From positions 3,297,501-3,361,500 of the forward strand of contig NZ_JAJJMP010000001.1 in the NCBI RefSeq assembly GCF_020905415.1: a stretch of 64,000 nucleotides of DNA. The letters are read 5' to 3'. Of this stretch, positions 32,704 to 41,833 are shown in pieces. The notes beneath the pieces are model-generated. The model saw only the letters and a list, made by a program, of their open reading frames with translations, made no database searches and was not told the DNA's origin. Made by a program: the position numbers and the translations under genes. The DNA comes from Myroides oncorhynchi. GTDB lineage: Bacteria; Bacteroidota; Bacteroidia; Flavobacteriales; Flavobacteriaceae. Each line of letters begins with the position of its first letter. The first letter of the stretch is position 1.

Positions 32704-33402
32704 ATGGAATTACTACAACAATTAGTAGACAGTTCTGATATTCCAATAGTAACTGCGTTTTTATTGGGACTGATGACTGCTATTAGTCCTTGTCCCTTAG
32801 CTACTAACATTACAGCTACAGCTTATTTAAGTAAAGATATTACAGTTAAGCGTAAAGTATTATTTAATGGGCTGTTTTACACCTTAGGTCGTGCATTTAC
32901 TTATACTGTATTAGGAGTTATTTTCTATTTTGGAGCAAGTAAGTTTCAAGTAGCAAAACTATTGCAAAATGTAAGTGGTGTTTATTTGGGAATTGGATTA
33001 ATTCTTATCGGTATTTTAATGCTTGATATTATTAAATTAAATATACCAGGAGTAGGATCACTAAGTCAGAAGGTAAATCAAAAGAACTTTAAGAAGAATT
33101 ATTTCAATGCTTTTTTACTTGGTGTTTTATTTGCTTTAGCGTTTTGTCCTTACAGTGGAGTATTGTTTTTTGGAGTGATGATTCCTTTAATTATGGCGAG
33201 TGCTTCAGGATTATTATTAGCACCAGTTTTTGCTTTAGCAACAGGGTTGCCTGTAATCATCATAGCTTTTTTACTTGCTTACAGTGTATCTAATGTAGGG
33301 CATTTCTACAATAAGATGAAGAGTTTTGAAATTTGGTTCAGACGTATTATATCTGCTGTTTTTATTGTTGTAGGTGTTTATTATATATATGTGAATTTAT
33401 AA
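32704..33402 (+). CDS. arsG: ArsG family organoarsenical efflux permease
   Basis: The 232-residue membrane protein of the CcdA/DsbD transmembrane type has six or so helices. The Cys-containing motif AISPCPLATNITATAYL lies near residue 27 and the matching AFCPYSGVLFFG near residue 141. In arsenic operons of Bacteroidetes this type is ArsG, the exporter of trivalent aromatic aminobenzyl arsenicals. It lies 6 bases after the arsF stop, so IS66 is probably polar on it unless a promoter reads out of the IS. Confidence 0.86.
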   Translation: MELLQQLVDSSDIPIVTAFLLGLMTAISPCPLATNITATAYLSKDITVKRKVLFNGLFYTLGRAFTYTVLGVIFYFGASKFQVAKLLQNVSGVYLGIGLILIGILMLDIIKLNIPGVGSLSQKVNQKNFKKNYFNAFLLGVLFALAFCPYSGVLFFGVMIPLIMASASGLLLAPVFALATGLPVIIIAFLLAYSVSNVGHFYNKMKSFEIWFRRIISAVFIVVGVYYIYVNL

Positions 33403-33412
33403 AAAAATAGAT

Positions 33413-33655
33413 ATGGAAATAATAGTTTTAGGTACAGGTTGTGCCAAGTGTAAAGTAACTTTAGAAACCGTAGAATCTGTAGTAAAAGAATTAGGTTCTG
33501 ATATCAAAGTTACAAAGCAGGATGATATCATAGAGATTGTAAAATATAACATTATGTCTTTACCTGCTTTGGTTATTAATGGAGAAGTTACTGTAAAGGG
33601 GTATGTTCCATCAAAAGAAAAAGTAAAGGAATTAATTAAAAAACATCAGATATGA
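33413..33655 (+). CDS. small thioredoxin-family protein (possible ArsE)
   Basis: The 80-residue protein has a minimal thioredoxin fold with the redox pair in GTGCAKCKVT (Cys-x2-Cys near residues 9-12) and a cis-Pro in MSLPALVING near residue 47. It matches the small redox-active disulfide proteins. Its place after arsG, with arsF upstream, makes it the likely ArsE-like electron donor of the organoarsenical reductase. It overlaps arsD by 4 bases. Confidence 0.8.
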   Translation: MEIIVLGTGCAKCKVTLETVESVVKELGSDIKVTKQDDIIEIVKYNIMSLPALVINGEVTVKGYVPSKEKVKELIKKHQI

Positions 33656-33984
33656 AAAATGAAGTAAAGATTTACGATCCAGCTTTATGTTGTCCAACAG
33701 GGCTTTGTGGGGTTAATATTGATCCTGAATTAATGCGTATTGCTGTTGTAATAGAAAGCCTAAAGAAAAAAGGCATTTTAGTTGAGCGATTTAACTTACG
33801 TGACAATCCTCAAGTTTATGTAGACACTAAAGTAGTTAATGATTTTATCCAAAAAGAGTCTATCGATAATTTTCCTATTACTACCTTAAATGGAGTAATT
33901 GTTCTCACTAAATCATATCCTAGTAATAAGCAAATTTCAGAATGGCTTGAAGTGTCAGAATCTGATTTGATTGTTACAAAATAA
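33652..33984 (+). CDS. arsD: arsenite metallochaperone ArsD
   Basis: The 110-residue protein has the conserved vicinal cysteines near residues 13-14 (ALCCPTGLCGVNIDPEL), plus the Cys near residue 19 required to hold As(III). ArsD hands arsenite to the ArsA ATPase. The C-terminal cysteine pairs of plasmid R773 ArsD are absent, as in most homologues. It overlaps the thioredoxin-like gene and precedes arsA. Confidence 0.93.
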   Translation: MKNEVKIYDPALCCPTGLCGVNIDPELMRIAVVIESLKKKGILVERFNLRDNPQVYVDTKVVNDFIQKESIDNFPITTLNGVIVLTKSYPSNKQISEWLEVSESDLIVTK

Positions 33985-34015
33985 TCTAACCAAATATTCA
34001 ATTTCAATTTAGTTT

Positions 34016-34035
34016 GACATACCTAAATGTATGTC
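34016..34035. promoter_or_regulatory. inverted repeat upstream of arsA
   Basis: GACATAC and GTATGTC are 7-bp arms around a 6-base spacer in the 87-bp gap before arsA. It could be a regulator site or an mRNA hairpin. It does not match either ArsR operator in this window. Confidence 0.45.
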
Positions 34036-34071
34036 GAACAGGAATTGTATTGAATAATAAAAACAGTAGTT

Positions 34072-35802
34072 ATGAGTAATTTTAAACTATATAATCCCTA
34101 TAATGAAGGATTTACAAAATATATTTTCTTTACAGGTAAAGGAGGAGTAGGAAAAACATCAATTGCATGTGCTACTTCTTTAAACTTAGCAGACAGTGGG
34201 AAAAATGTATTACTTATTAGTACAGACCCTGCATCAAATTTGCAAGATGTATTTGATATACCTCTGAGTAATAAGGTAACTAAGTTAAAAGATATTCCAA
34301 ATCTTTCTATTTTGAATTTAAACCCAGAGCAAGCAGCTTTAGAATATAAAGAATCCATAATAGGACCTTATCGAGGAAAGTTACCTGAGGCTGTTTTATT
34401 TAATATGGAAGAGCAACTATCAGGATCATGTACAGTGGAGATTGCTTCTTTCAATGAATTTGCGGATGTAATTACCAATAAAGAGAAACACGATTTATAT
34501 GACCATATTGTGTTTGATACAGCACCAACAGGACATACACTTAGAATGTTACAACTACCAGCAGCATGGAATACATTCATTGATGAAAATACAACAGGTG
34601 TTTCTTGTCTTGGGCAATTGTCAGGATTAGGTGATCGTAAAGAGGTTTACGAGCAGGCAGTTAAAACATTGAGTGATAAAAATAATACAACTTTATTTTT
34701 GGTGAGTCGTCCAGATGAAACACCATTAAAAGAAGTAGAGCGTTCATATAAGGAGTTACTTGAGTTAGATATACAATCTCAACGTTTAATCATCAATGGA
34801 GTGCTAGAGAATTTTGATCAGGATGATTCTATTTCAAGTAAGTTGTATAAACGCCAGCAAAGTGCCTTAGAAAATAGAAGTAAAAGGCTTCTTGATATTC
34901 CAACCTATTATGTTCCATTAAGATCGTATAATATGACTGGAATTGATAATATTAGAAATATGCTTATTTCTAATACAAGTGCTGTTTTGACTGAAAATAG
35001 CTTAGACAAAAGCGAGTTACAAGATATTGATGTATTAATAGAAGACCTTTTCATTTCTAAGAAAAAAGTGATTTTTACAATGGGTAAAGGAGGTGTAGGG
35101 AAAACAACAATAGCTGCTCGAATCGCTAGAGGACTGGTTAAAAAAGGAGTTAAGGTTCACCTAAGTACAACAGATCCAGCCAATCACTTAGAGTATGTAA
35201 ATACACAGGTGGAAGGGCTTACTGTTAGTCATATTGATGAGAAGAAGGTGTTAGAAGCTTATAAAGAGAAAGTTTTAGCTAAGGCAAGACAAACTATGGG
35301 GAACAGTGATTTAAGTTATATCGAGGAAGATTTACGCTCTCCTTGTACACAGGAAATAGCTGTTTTTAATGCTTTTGCTGAGATTGTAGCTATAGCAGAC
35401 CATGAAGTAATTGTTATCGATACAGCACCAACAGGTCATACTTTATTGTTATTAGATTCAACTCAAAGCTATCACAAAGAAGTAGAGCGTACACAAGGAG
35501 ATATTAGCGAGGCTGTTCAGAATTTATTACCACGTTTAAGAAATGAACAAGAAACAGAAGTAGTTATTGTTACGTTACCAGAAACAACGCCTGTATTTGA
35601 AGCACAACGCTTACAAGAAGATCTTGCAAGAGCAGGTATACACAATAAATGGTGGGTAATAAACTCAAGTTTATATCTAACAGATACAACAAGTACTTTC
35701 CTGAAGGATAAAGCAAAAACGGAAGTACAATGGATTAATAAAGTCAATGAACTTTCTAAAGGTAATTTTGTTGTAATACCTTGGATGGAAAAGGTTGAAT
35801 AA
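34072..35802 (+). CDS. arsA: arsenite-stimulated ATPase ArsA
   Basis: The 576-residue ATPase has two homologous halves. Each has a deviant Walker A (GKGGVGKTS near residue 23 and GKGGVGKTT near residue 340) and a switch motif DTAPTGHTLR or DTAPTGHTLL. As(III)-binding Cys residues appear in the usual places (Cys near 122, Cys near 181 and Cys near 423). ArsA powers or gates arsenite export. There is no ArsB in this operon, so its partner is probably the ACR3 pump encoded upstream. Confidence 0.94.
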   Translation: MSNFKLYNPYNEGFTKYIFFTGKGGVGKTSIACATSLNLADSGKNVLLISTDPASNLQDVFDIPLSNKVTKLKDIPNLSILNLNPEQAALEYKESIIGPYRGKLPEAVLFNMEEQLSGSCTVEIASFNEFADVITNKEKHDLYDHIVFDTAPTGHTLRMLQLPAAWNTFIDENTTGVSCLGQLSGLGDRKEVYEQAVKTLSDKNNTTLFLVSRPDETPLKEVERSYKELLELDIQSQRLIINGVLENFDQDDSISSKLYKRQQSALENRSKRLLDIPTYYVPLRSYNMTGIDNIRNMLISNTSAVLTENSLDKSELQDIDVLIEDLFISKKKVIFTMGKGGVGKTTIAARIARGLVKKGVKVHLSTTDPANHLEYVNTQVEGLTVSHIDEKKVLEAYKEKVLAKARQTMGNSDLSYIEEDLRSPCTQEIAVFNAFAEIVAIADHEVIVIDTAPTGHTLLLLDSTQSYHKEVERTQGDISEAVQNLLPRLRNEQETEVVIVTLPETTPVFEAQRLQEDLARAGIHNKWWVINSSLYLTDTTSTFLKDKAKTEVQWINKVNELSKGNFVVIPWMEKVE

Positions 35803-35820
35803 AGAAGTACTTTTTAAAAA

Positions 35821-35862
35821 CATCACACTTGAATTAGCATGTCATACTAATTCAGTGTGATG
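35821..35862. terminator. intrinsic terminator after arsA
   Basis: CATCACACTTGAATTAG pairs, with one bulged T, with CTAATTCAGTGTGATG, followed by an 8-T run. It separates the ars operon from the convergent rteC-like gene. Confidence 0.85.
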
Positions 35863-35874
35863 TTTTTTTTCATA

Positions 35875-36717
35875 TTACGTTTTATCCATATACTCCTCTA
35901 AGGCTTCTTTTAATTTATCCAAATAGCTTGTTTTCGACTTAGCTCTTGCCTTCATACGATGAAAGGCATGATGAATATCAATTAAAGAGACACCAAATAA
36001 CCCTTGAAATAAAAGTGCTATTTTGCGTATTTCACCTTTACCATAGTTTATAGAACCTGCTACGTGAAGAGCATAAATAAGCTCGATTAAGGCATTCTGT
36101 GACTCTGACCACACAAGAGAATCACTTTGTTGTAAATTAGTGAGATTGTAGTTAGTTTGAATGGATATAATTTTAGATTGTAGATAGTCATAGAGATTTT
36201 CATTAGCTAATATTCTGGCTACTTTATAGTCATAATATGTTGAGAATTTAGGATCTATTTCAAATACAATACTACTTAATCCATTGTGAAAATTAATATT
36301 GCCTAATGTAAAATATTCCATGTCTTTGTCTGTTCTTTCACTTTTGTAGTACCGATAAAAATCAGTTTTATGTGCATGATTTTTAAACTCAATTGATAAC
36401 TGTTCAACTCTTTTTAGATAATAGTTTTCGAGTAAGTTATTTGAATATGTAGGAGAGAACGTTTCTATACGATACAGCTTGTTATAGAAGATAAGTTTAC
36501 TTAAGATTTTAGGTTTAATTTCTTTAAAAAAATGAATTTCTTCTTGTTTATTTGGGAAGCCTTGTAATAGAATTGTTTTCTTTAAAGTCGATAGTATTTC
36601 ACTGATGTAAAGTACCATGTGTTTAGCATTTGGAATAATGTTAAGTGAGTTTGTAAAAACCTTTTCTTCTTCTTTTAGAATGTAGTGTTCTACATTCCAA
36701 CTGTTGAGTTTTGTCAT
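35875..36717 (-). CDS. RteC domain regulator of conjugative element excision
   Basis: The 280-residue protein has the RteC features: an N-terminal helical half (FFKEIKPKILSKLIFYNKLYRIE), a YYLKRVEQLSIEF segment and the C-terminal winged-helix-like part with WSESQNALIELIYALHVAGSINYGKGEIRKIALLFQ (several segments, from about residue 203). In CTnDOT, RteC activates the excision genes. It supports an ICE identity for the surrounding region. No RteA/RteB pair is visible here. Confidence 0.88.
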   Translation of the reverse strand: MTKLNSWNVEHYILKEEEKVFTNSLNIIPNAKHMVLYISEILSTLKKTILLQGFPNKQEEIHFFKEIKPKILSKLIFYNKLYRIETFSPTYSNNLLENYYLKRVEQLSIEFKNHAHKTDFYRYYKSERTDKDMEYFTLGNINFHNGLSSIVFEIDPKFSTYYDYKVARILANENLYDYLQSKIISIQTNYNLTNLQQSDSLVWSESQNALIELIYALHVAGSINYGKGEIRKIALLFQGLFGVSLIDIHHAFHRMKARAKSKTSYLDKLKEALEEYMDKT

Positions 36718-36872
36718 AATTTATTTTGTTGATTGGTTAATTGACTCATTTATTCAATAAATTATTTTGAAACTAGTCTGTTTAAGTAGTAGTGAATTTA
36801 CTTAAACTAAAGGTGATTAAATGTTAAAAAATCTCAATAAGCGATTTTTAATTAAAATATTGCTAATTTTAA

Positions 36873-37850
36873 GTGATTATATATCAGTGTGTTAATTTTA
36901 AACATGAGAATAGGTCTCCTAAAATCTTTTCTTGTGAACATTTAATCGTATGTGTTATGAGATTAGATTTGGCTTATGATTTTTTTAATTTGTTGTATCG
37001 AAATATTCTTTCAAAATTAATTACAGAGTTTCATGTTAGTGAGAATGGAGGTTTGGGTAATTATGTTTGTAAAAGAACTTCTGATGTACTTTTAAAATAT
37101 TTCTATTTTAGTTCTTATAATAGTATGTACAAGTTGTCAGTTTCTATTTATCAAGAAAACTATCAAAATCTAACTAATTGTATTATAGTTGAAAACAATA
37201 GTAATATATGGAGGGTAATTACAGACAAACAACACCTGATAGAGAATGAGTTATATGAAAGATTAGATGATGAAAACAACTCTAAAAATGTTGGAGATAA
37301 AGAGATTATCCAGGTTATCTTTTATAAGAACCAAGTCCTTCAAGCTTATGTTGGTTATTGTATTAATCATAAGACTGATATACAAACTTATTATTTATGG
37401 AAGTTTAAGTTTAATATTTATCACCACAAGGATAGTCTAACAAGATTATGGAAGATCGGAAAATATAAAGCAAAGTTGTTATTAAAGCAATTTAGGAGTT
37501 TTTATGAACAGCAAAAGGAGAGTAATTTTTCAACTTCTCGTACTGATTTTTTAAAGTCTCCATTCTCGATGGTTATACCTGAGGATAGCACATTGATAGA
37601 GAATAAAATCTTTTTTAATCATACTTCTTTTCGTGATTTTAAGTTATATATGGGAACTTCAGTATATGATTACTATACTTGGATTCGTTTGCAAGAGTGT
37701 TTAAGCATGATTCTAATTAGCAATACAGATATTCAGATTATTATTGATCAACATTGGCATGGTTCAAAGGTTAGTTTTTACAAGAAATTTAGTCTGAATC
37801 AACCATTCTCTCCTTTAGATTTTCAAAACCCCAATCTTTTTAAAGAATAG
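36873..37850 (+). CDS. AraC-like helix-turn-helix protein, unassigned
   Basis: The 325-residue protein is poorly conserved over its first 240 residues. The last 60 (RLQECLSMILISNTDIQIIIDQHWHGSKVSFYKKF, then PFSPLDFQN) follow the pattern of an AraC-type second helix-turn-helix and tail. The start is uncertain: ATG 36873 adds 29 residues ahead of MRLDLAYDFF at 36960. It reads away from rteC and could regulate the small exported protein or the SusC/SusD operon. The ligand is unknown. Confidence 0.5.
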   Translation: MIIYQCVNFKHENRSPKIFSCEHLIVCVMRLDLAYDFFNLLYRNILSKLITEFHVSENGGLGNYVCKRTSDVLLKYFYFSSYNSMYKLSVSIYQENYQNLTNCIIVENNSNIWRVITDKQHLIENELYERLDDENNSKNVGDKEIIQVIFYKNQVLQAYVGYCINHKTDIQTYYLWKFKFNIYHHKDSLTRLWKIGKYKAKLLLKQFRSFYEQQKESNFSTSRTDFLKSPFSMVIPEDSTLIENKIFFNHTSFRDFKLYMGTSVYDYYTWIRLQECLSMILISNTDIQIIIDQHWHGSKVSFYKKFSLNQPFSPLDFQNPNLFKE

Positions 37851-38153
37851 TATATCACGATTCTTTACTTTTTTCTCTCAATTCTTTACTCTTTGATCCA
37901 CAAACTTTACTTTTCTATAGTTTATTATAATGAATTTTGTAAGGAAATATTTGATTACTAATAAGTTATTTTTCTTATTAATGATTAAATAGCCTTGCTA
38001 CCATTATATTTTCTAGAGATATTATGTGTTATATCTATTTGGTTTAGAAGCTTAATAAACCAGTTACTGCTATTTTAACCTACTAATCTTAAAAAACGAA
38101 ATTTCACCCTCAACTAGTATAATACTTGTTGATCTAACTTAAATTTTATAATT

Positions 38154-38477
38154 ATGAAAAACTCAATAAAAAACCTATTTATGCCTTTAGCTGTTGTTGC
38201 AATGCTTACAGTAGGTGCATTCACTATGAATGCTAGTAATAATACAGATAAAGCTGTTAAAGTAGAAACAGTAGTATTAACTCAGAATACTTATCTTGGG
38301 GAGCTATACTATTTTGATGGAAGTACCTATCAGGAAGTAGTATTACCTAGTAGAAAAGATTGTGAATTTGATGGAAATGGACCGTTATATATTGAAAAGA
38401 TTTCTTCTGTAAATCAACAAATTTATGGATGGGATTCATCTGCTGCGGACTATAGACCTCTTCATTTAATTATGTAG
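38154..38477 (+). CDS. small exported protein, DUF6520-like
   Basis: The 107-residue protein has a clear signal peptide (LFMPLAVVAMLTVGAFTMNAS, cut near residue 28) and a short mature part rich in Tyr and acidic residues, with two aromatic repeat-like stretches (GELYYFDGSTYQEV and QQIYGWDSSAADYRPL). Such proteins near AraC and SusC/SusD genes in flavobacteria are often grouped as DUF6520; the match is by style only. The 37851-38153 gap before it holds no gene. Confidence 0.6.
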   Translation: MKNSIKNLFMPLAVVAMLTVGAFTMNASNNTDKAVKVETVVLTQNTYLGELYYFDGSTYQEVVLPSRKDCEFDGNGPLYIEKISSVNQQIYGWDSSAADYRPLHLIM

Positions 38478-38495
38478 AATTGTATTCAAATACTA

Positions 38496-38522
38496 AACAA
38501 GGGGACCAATAGTCCCCTTGTT
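38496..38522. terminator. intrinsic terminator, bidirectional
   Basis: AACAAGGGGAC pairs with GTCCCCTTGTT around a 5-base loop, between the small exported protein and the convergent S9 peptidase. Confidence 0.88.
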
Positions 38523-38537
38523 ATTTTTAAGCTATAT

Positions 38538-41102
38538 TTAAAAATTATCTAATAGATTCCAAGAATAGTTATCTGGATCAATTCCTTTATTAATCCAATC
38601 TATGTTTTTGTTGTTTTTTAAGAAATAATCAAACCAATCCATCACTCTAAAAGTAAGGTCATTATCTTCAAGGGATTGATTAGGCATAATAGCATGATCT
38701 ATATTCTTGTAAAAAAGCGCTATAGTAGAAATTTGATATCTTTTAAGAGCTGCATACATATTACGTGTGTTTTCCCAAGGAACATTTTCATCTTTGAGTC
38801 CAGTCCATAGTAGTATTGGTGTTTTTACTTTATGTGCATGTAAGATAGGAGAATTATCTAAGTATTTTTGTGGATTTTGTGCATAGGTTTGTTTAAATTG
38901 ATACTGCCCCTTTTCAACTATAAACCAGTTTAACTTATTTCTATGTAGGTTATAGCGGTACATGTTACCTACTATTATATCATGGGCTCCAGCGCCGCTT
39001 ATAATAGCTGAAAACATATTTGTTTGAGTAGCTATAAAACTCGCTTTATAAGCTCCGAACGAATGTCCTATTAACCCAAGTTTTTGATTGTCTATTGTCT
39101 GTTCTTTTTGCAATATAGCATTAACACCACTTGTTACAGATTCTACAGCTGAAATTCCAACTCCTTGATCTGATACATAAGATTGAACATAATAAACAAA
39201 ATAGCCGTTATCATTTAGAAGTGGAATATTAAAACCAATCGAATTCAGTGCTGTTGGAAGTATAAACTCTTTAATATCAGTATTCTCCTCTCCATAGATA
39301 TAGACTACCATTGGATATTTCTTGTTTTTATCAAAGTTCTTAGGGTAATATAAGGTTCCTTCTAATTCTTTTTCAAATTTATCTTTGAAGGTTATTGTTT
39401 CTTTTTTTCTACCAGCATATAAATGTTTAGGCATCTCGCTTTCTAAAAGCGTTGAAATTTTACCATGATTAAAAACTTTAATAGAGATGGGTAAATTATA
39501 GTTTTCTTGTGTATAAACAATTGTATTTAAATCTTTGGTTGTTAGATTACCTAGGTGTGAGTAAACCCTTGATAAATCATTTCCTTTAGAATCGATAATA
39601 ATTTGACTTTTGTTTTTATCTATTTTATAGATCCATGTATTATTATTGTTTTTTATTGTTACTAATATAGGATTTTGTGTGTCAATAGTCGCTGCTAATT
39701 TATTGTTTAGTCTATTTTTATTAGAGAAGGTGATTCTTGCATCTGTTTTATTATCTAAAAGAGTTACCTGTTTCTTATTTGATAAATCAAAACGCATAAG
39801 TTTATTCTTGAAGGCATAAAAAATATGCTTTGAGTCGGATGACCATACAGGGGTAACATTAATTGACTTATCACAATCAATTGTAGTGTATTCTTTAGTC
39901 TTAATGTTTAAAACTTCCCATTTAGTTTCATCTATTGGATATATAACGTAATTGCCATTGTTTGATGCAATAAAACCAGAAGTATTATTATCTGTTATAG
40001 ATTTTATTGTAGTCAGGTTGTATATATCTAATAAATCATATTGAATTTTTGGTGAAGTGGAGGTGAAATCTTGGAACTTAAACGGATTATAGGCCAAAAT
40101 ATGATTGGGTAAATTTATAAACTGGTAGTCATAATCTCTAGTTCTATTAAGCTCATGGAGCGTATTTGTGGTGTATTTATAAACAAATGCTTTGTATTCT
40201 AATTTATACTTTTGCTTAAAAGTACTTGGATATAAATATCTTGAGTTCCCATTCCATATATCTAAGTATTTACTTTCTTCTATCTTTTCATTGGTTTTTA
40301 CATTGTATTTTATAAAGAGATCATCATTAGAGTAAAAGAATATTTCAAGTCGTTCTAATGAGTCTTTACTTAGTTGTAGGATGTTTGTTTTTCCTGTATT
40401 AAGATTTAATAGGTAGAGTTTGTTTTCATTATTTACAAAAGCAATTTTATCTTGATTGATGTTCCAATTTATTGATTTTAAAGTATCTATATGGTCTTTA
40501 AATTCTACGGTTTTAAATGATTGTAAATCTATAGCATAGGTTAAATTATCGGTATCTTGTTTTTGATAGATAAGTTTGGTTTTATCTTTATTGATTAGAT
40601 ATTTACCAACATTTTGCTCACTCACCAAGATTTTATTTGGATTCCCTTGTTTATCTAATTTGATAATTTGTAACGCATTTTCATTAGAGAGAGTAATTAA
40701 TAGATTATTATCTCTAATGGCTTTAGAGGAAAACTGTTTTATGTTAGGAAGTACAAAAGTTTTCTGGTCTTTTTTTAAGTTCAGCACAGTTAGGTTATTG
40801 TCTTTGTTCTGAAGTATTAAATCATTGTAGAGAAGATTTTCGTTTAAAGTTGCATAATCATCAATTTCTATTTTCTGTTTAGTCTTGGTATTAATATAGA
40901 AAATAGATTCTGGTTGATTGTTGTAGGCGAAGGTTTTAGTAATAATAACCCAATTACCGTCAGGACTTATAAGTGAAGGGTCAAGATAATACCCCAAAGA
41001 GTCTATTGCGGTTCTCCCTTTATACTCATTGGCAAATAAGGAGTTAAAGCATAAGAAAGTTAAGAGTATTGCGATAAAATGATTGATTAAATATTTTTGC
41101 AT
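38538..41102 (-). CDS. exported S9 family (prolyl oligopeptidase-like) peptidase
   Basis: The 854-residue protein has a signal peptide (FIAILLTFLCFNSLFANE), a long beta-propeller region (residues about 40-590) and a C-terminal alpha/beta hydrolase domain. The nucleophile Ser is in GLIGHSFGAYKA near residue 680, the Asp near residue 765 (GLKDENVPW) and the His in NIDHAIMP near 800. It should cut short peptides in the periplasm. It is the last gene of a SusC/SusD operon, 2 bases behind the lipoprotein gene, so its substrates may be the peptides taken up. Confidence 0.9.
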   Translation of the reverse strand: MQKYLINHFIAILLTFLCFNSLFANEYKGRTAIDSLGYYLDPSLISPDGNWVIITKTFAYNNQPESIFYINTKTKQKIEIDDYATLNENLLYNDLILQNKDNNLTVLNLKKDQKTFVLPNIKQFSSKAIRDNNLLITLSNENALQIIKLDKQGNPNKILVSEQNVGKYLINKDKTKLIYQKQDTDNLTYAIDLQSFKTVEFKDHIDTLKSINWNINQDKIAFVNNENKLYLLNLNTGKTNILQLSKDSLERLEIFFYSNDDLFIKYNVKTNEKIEESKYLDIWNGNSRYLYPSTFKQKYKLEYKAFVYKYTTNTLHELNRTRDYDYQFINLPNHILAYNPFKFQDFTSTSPKIQYDLLDIYNLTTIKSITDNNTSGFIASNNGNYVIYPIDETKWEVLNIKTKEYTTIDCDKSINVTPVWSSDSKHIFYAFKNKLMRFDLSNKKQVTLLDNKTDARITFSNKNRLNNKLAATIDTQNPILVTIKNNNNTWIYKIDKNKSQIIIDSKGNDLSRVYSHLGNLTTKDLNTIVYTQENYNLPISIKVFNHGKISTLLESEMPKHLYAGRKKETITFKDKFEKELEGTLYYPKNFDKNKKYPMVVYIYGEENTDIKEFILPTALNSIGFNIPLLNDNGYFVYYVQSYVSDQGVGISAVESVTSGVNAILQKEQTIDNQKLGLIGHSFGAYKASFIATQTNMFSAIISGAGAHDIIVGNMYRYNLHRNKLNWFIVEKGQYQFKQTYAQNPQKYLDNSPILHAHKVKTPILLWTGLKDENVPWENTRNMYAALKRYQISTIALFYKNIDHAIMPNQSLEDNDLTFRVMDWFDYFLKNNKNIDWINKGIDPDNYSWNLLDNF

Positions 41103-41104
41103 GA

Positions 41105-41821
41105 TTATAAATATAAATTGATAATGGTGTCATTTTGAGCAATAAATCTGATTGCATTTGGAGATAGAGCTTGAATGCTGCAAAGATTGCCTTTGGGTAT
41201 TCTTAAATTAAAATTCCCTTTGTTATCTGTGAGATGGTAGGTTCCTATACCTAGAACATTATTGTTAAATCCCGAACCAACATCAACATTTTTTAGAGGC
41301 TGATTTGTTTTCTTGCTTTTAATGGTTCCACTAATTGATACTAGTTGTTCAGGATTTACATTTTTTATGTGATTTGTGATATTCGCTTCTAAGACGGGGT
41401 TATTTTCAATTAGTTTTTGATAGCCAATTTTATCCTCAGTTATTTCAACATTGATAGTTTGGCTTTTGTCTAGCTTTGCAAAAGTGTATTTTTTAATATC
41501 TCTACCATAGATAACATGATTGGGAATAATAACAAGTGTATCTCCTTTTTCAATATTGATTTTGTAGTATCCTTGTTTGTTTGCAAAAACTCTTTTGTTT
41601 TCACCATATGCAGGTAAAGACTCGTCTTTCCAGCTCCACTTGTTTTTAATATTAACTGTTGTTAGCCCCAAAGGAGCAGAGTCAGTTCCTAGAACTGTTA
41701 CTCTGCCTTGGATTGTAATACCTGTAGTGTTTAGTTTGGTTGATTTACAAGCAACTTGTGTTAAACACAGAAGTATGAACGCAAAAAGTGTTGTACTAAT
41801 TTTAATAAAAAGTGATTTCAT
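41105..41821 (-). CDS. lipoprotein with two carboxypeptidase-regulatory-like domains
   Basis: The 238-residue protein has a lipobox (LTQVACKS, Cys near residue 25). Two copies of a beta-sandwich of the carboxypeptidase regulatory type follow: ITIQGRVTVLG with DTLVI, and VSISGTIKSKKTNQPLKNVDVG with GNFNLRIPKGN. This domain also opens SusC proteins. It is probably an outer-membrane accessory in the uptake operon, between SusD and the S9 peptidase, with short intergenic gaps on both sides. Confidence 0.83.
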   Translation of the reverse strand: MKSLFIKISTTLFAFILLCLTQVACKSTKLNTTGITIQGRVTVLGTDSAPLGLTTVNIKNKWSWKDESLPAYGENKRVFANKQGYYKINIEKGDTLVIIPNHVIYGRDIKKYTFAKLDKSQTINVEITEDKIGYQKLIENNPVLEANITNHIKNVNPEQLVSISGTIKSKKTNQPLKNVDVGSGFNNNVLGIGTYHLTDNKGNFNLRIPKGNLCSIQALSPNAIRFIAQNDTIINLYL

Positions 41822-41833
41822 AATGCAAGGTTT

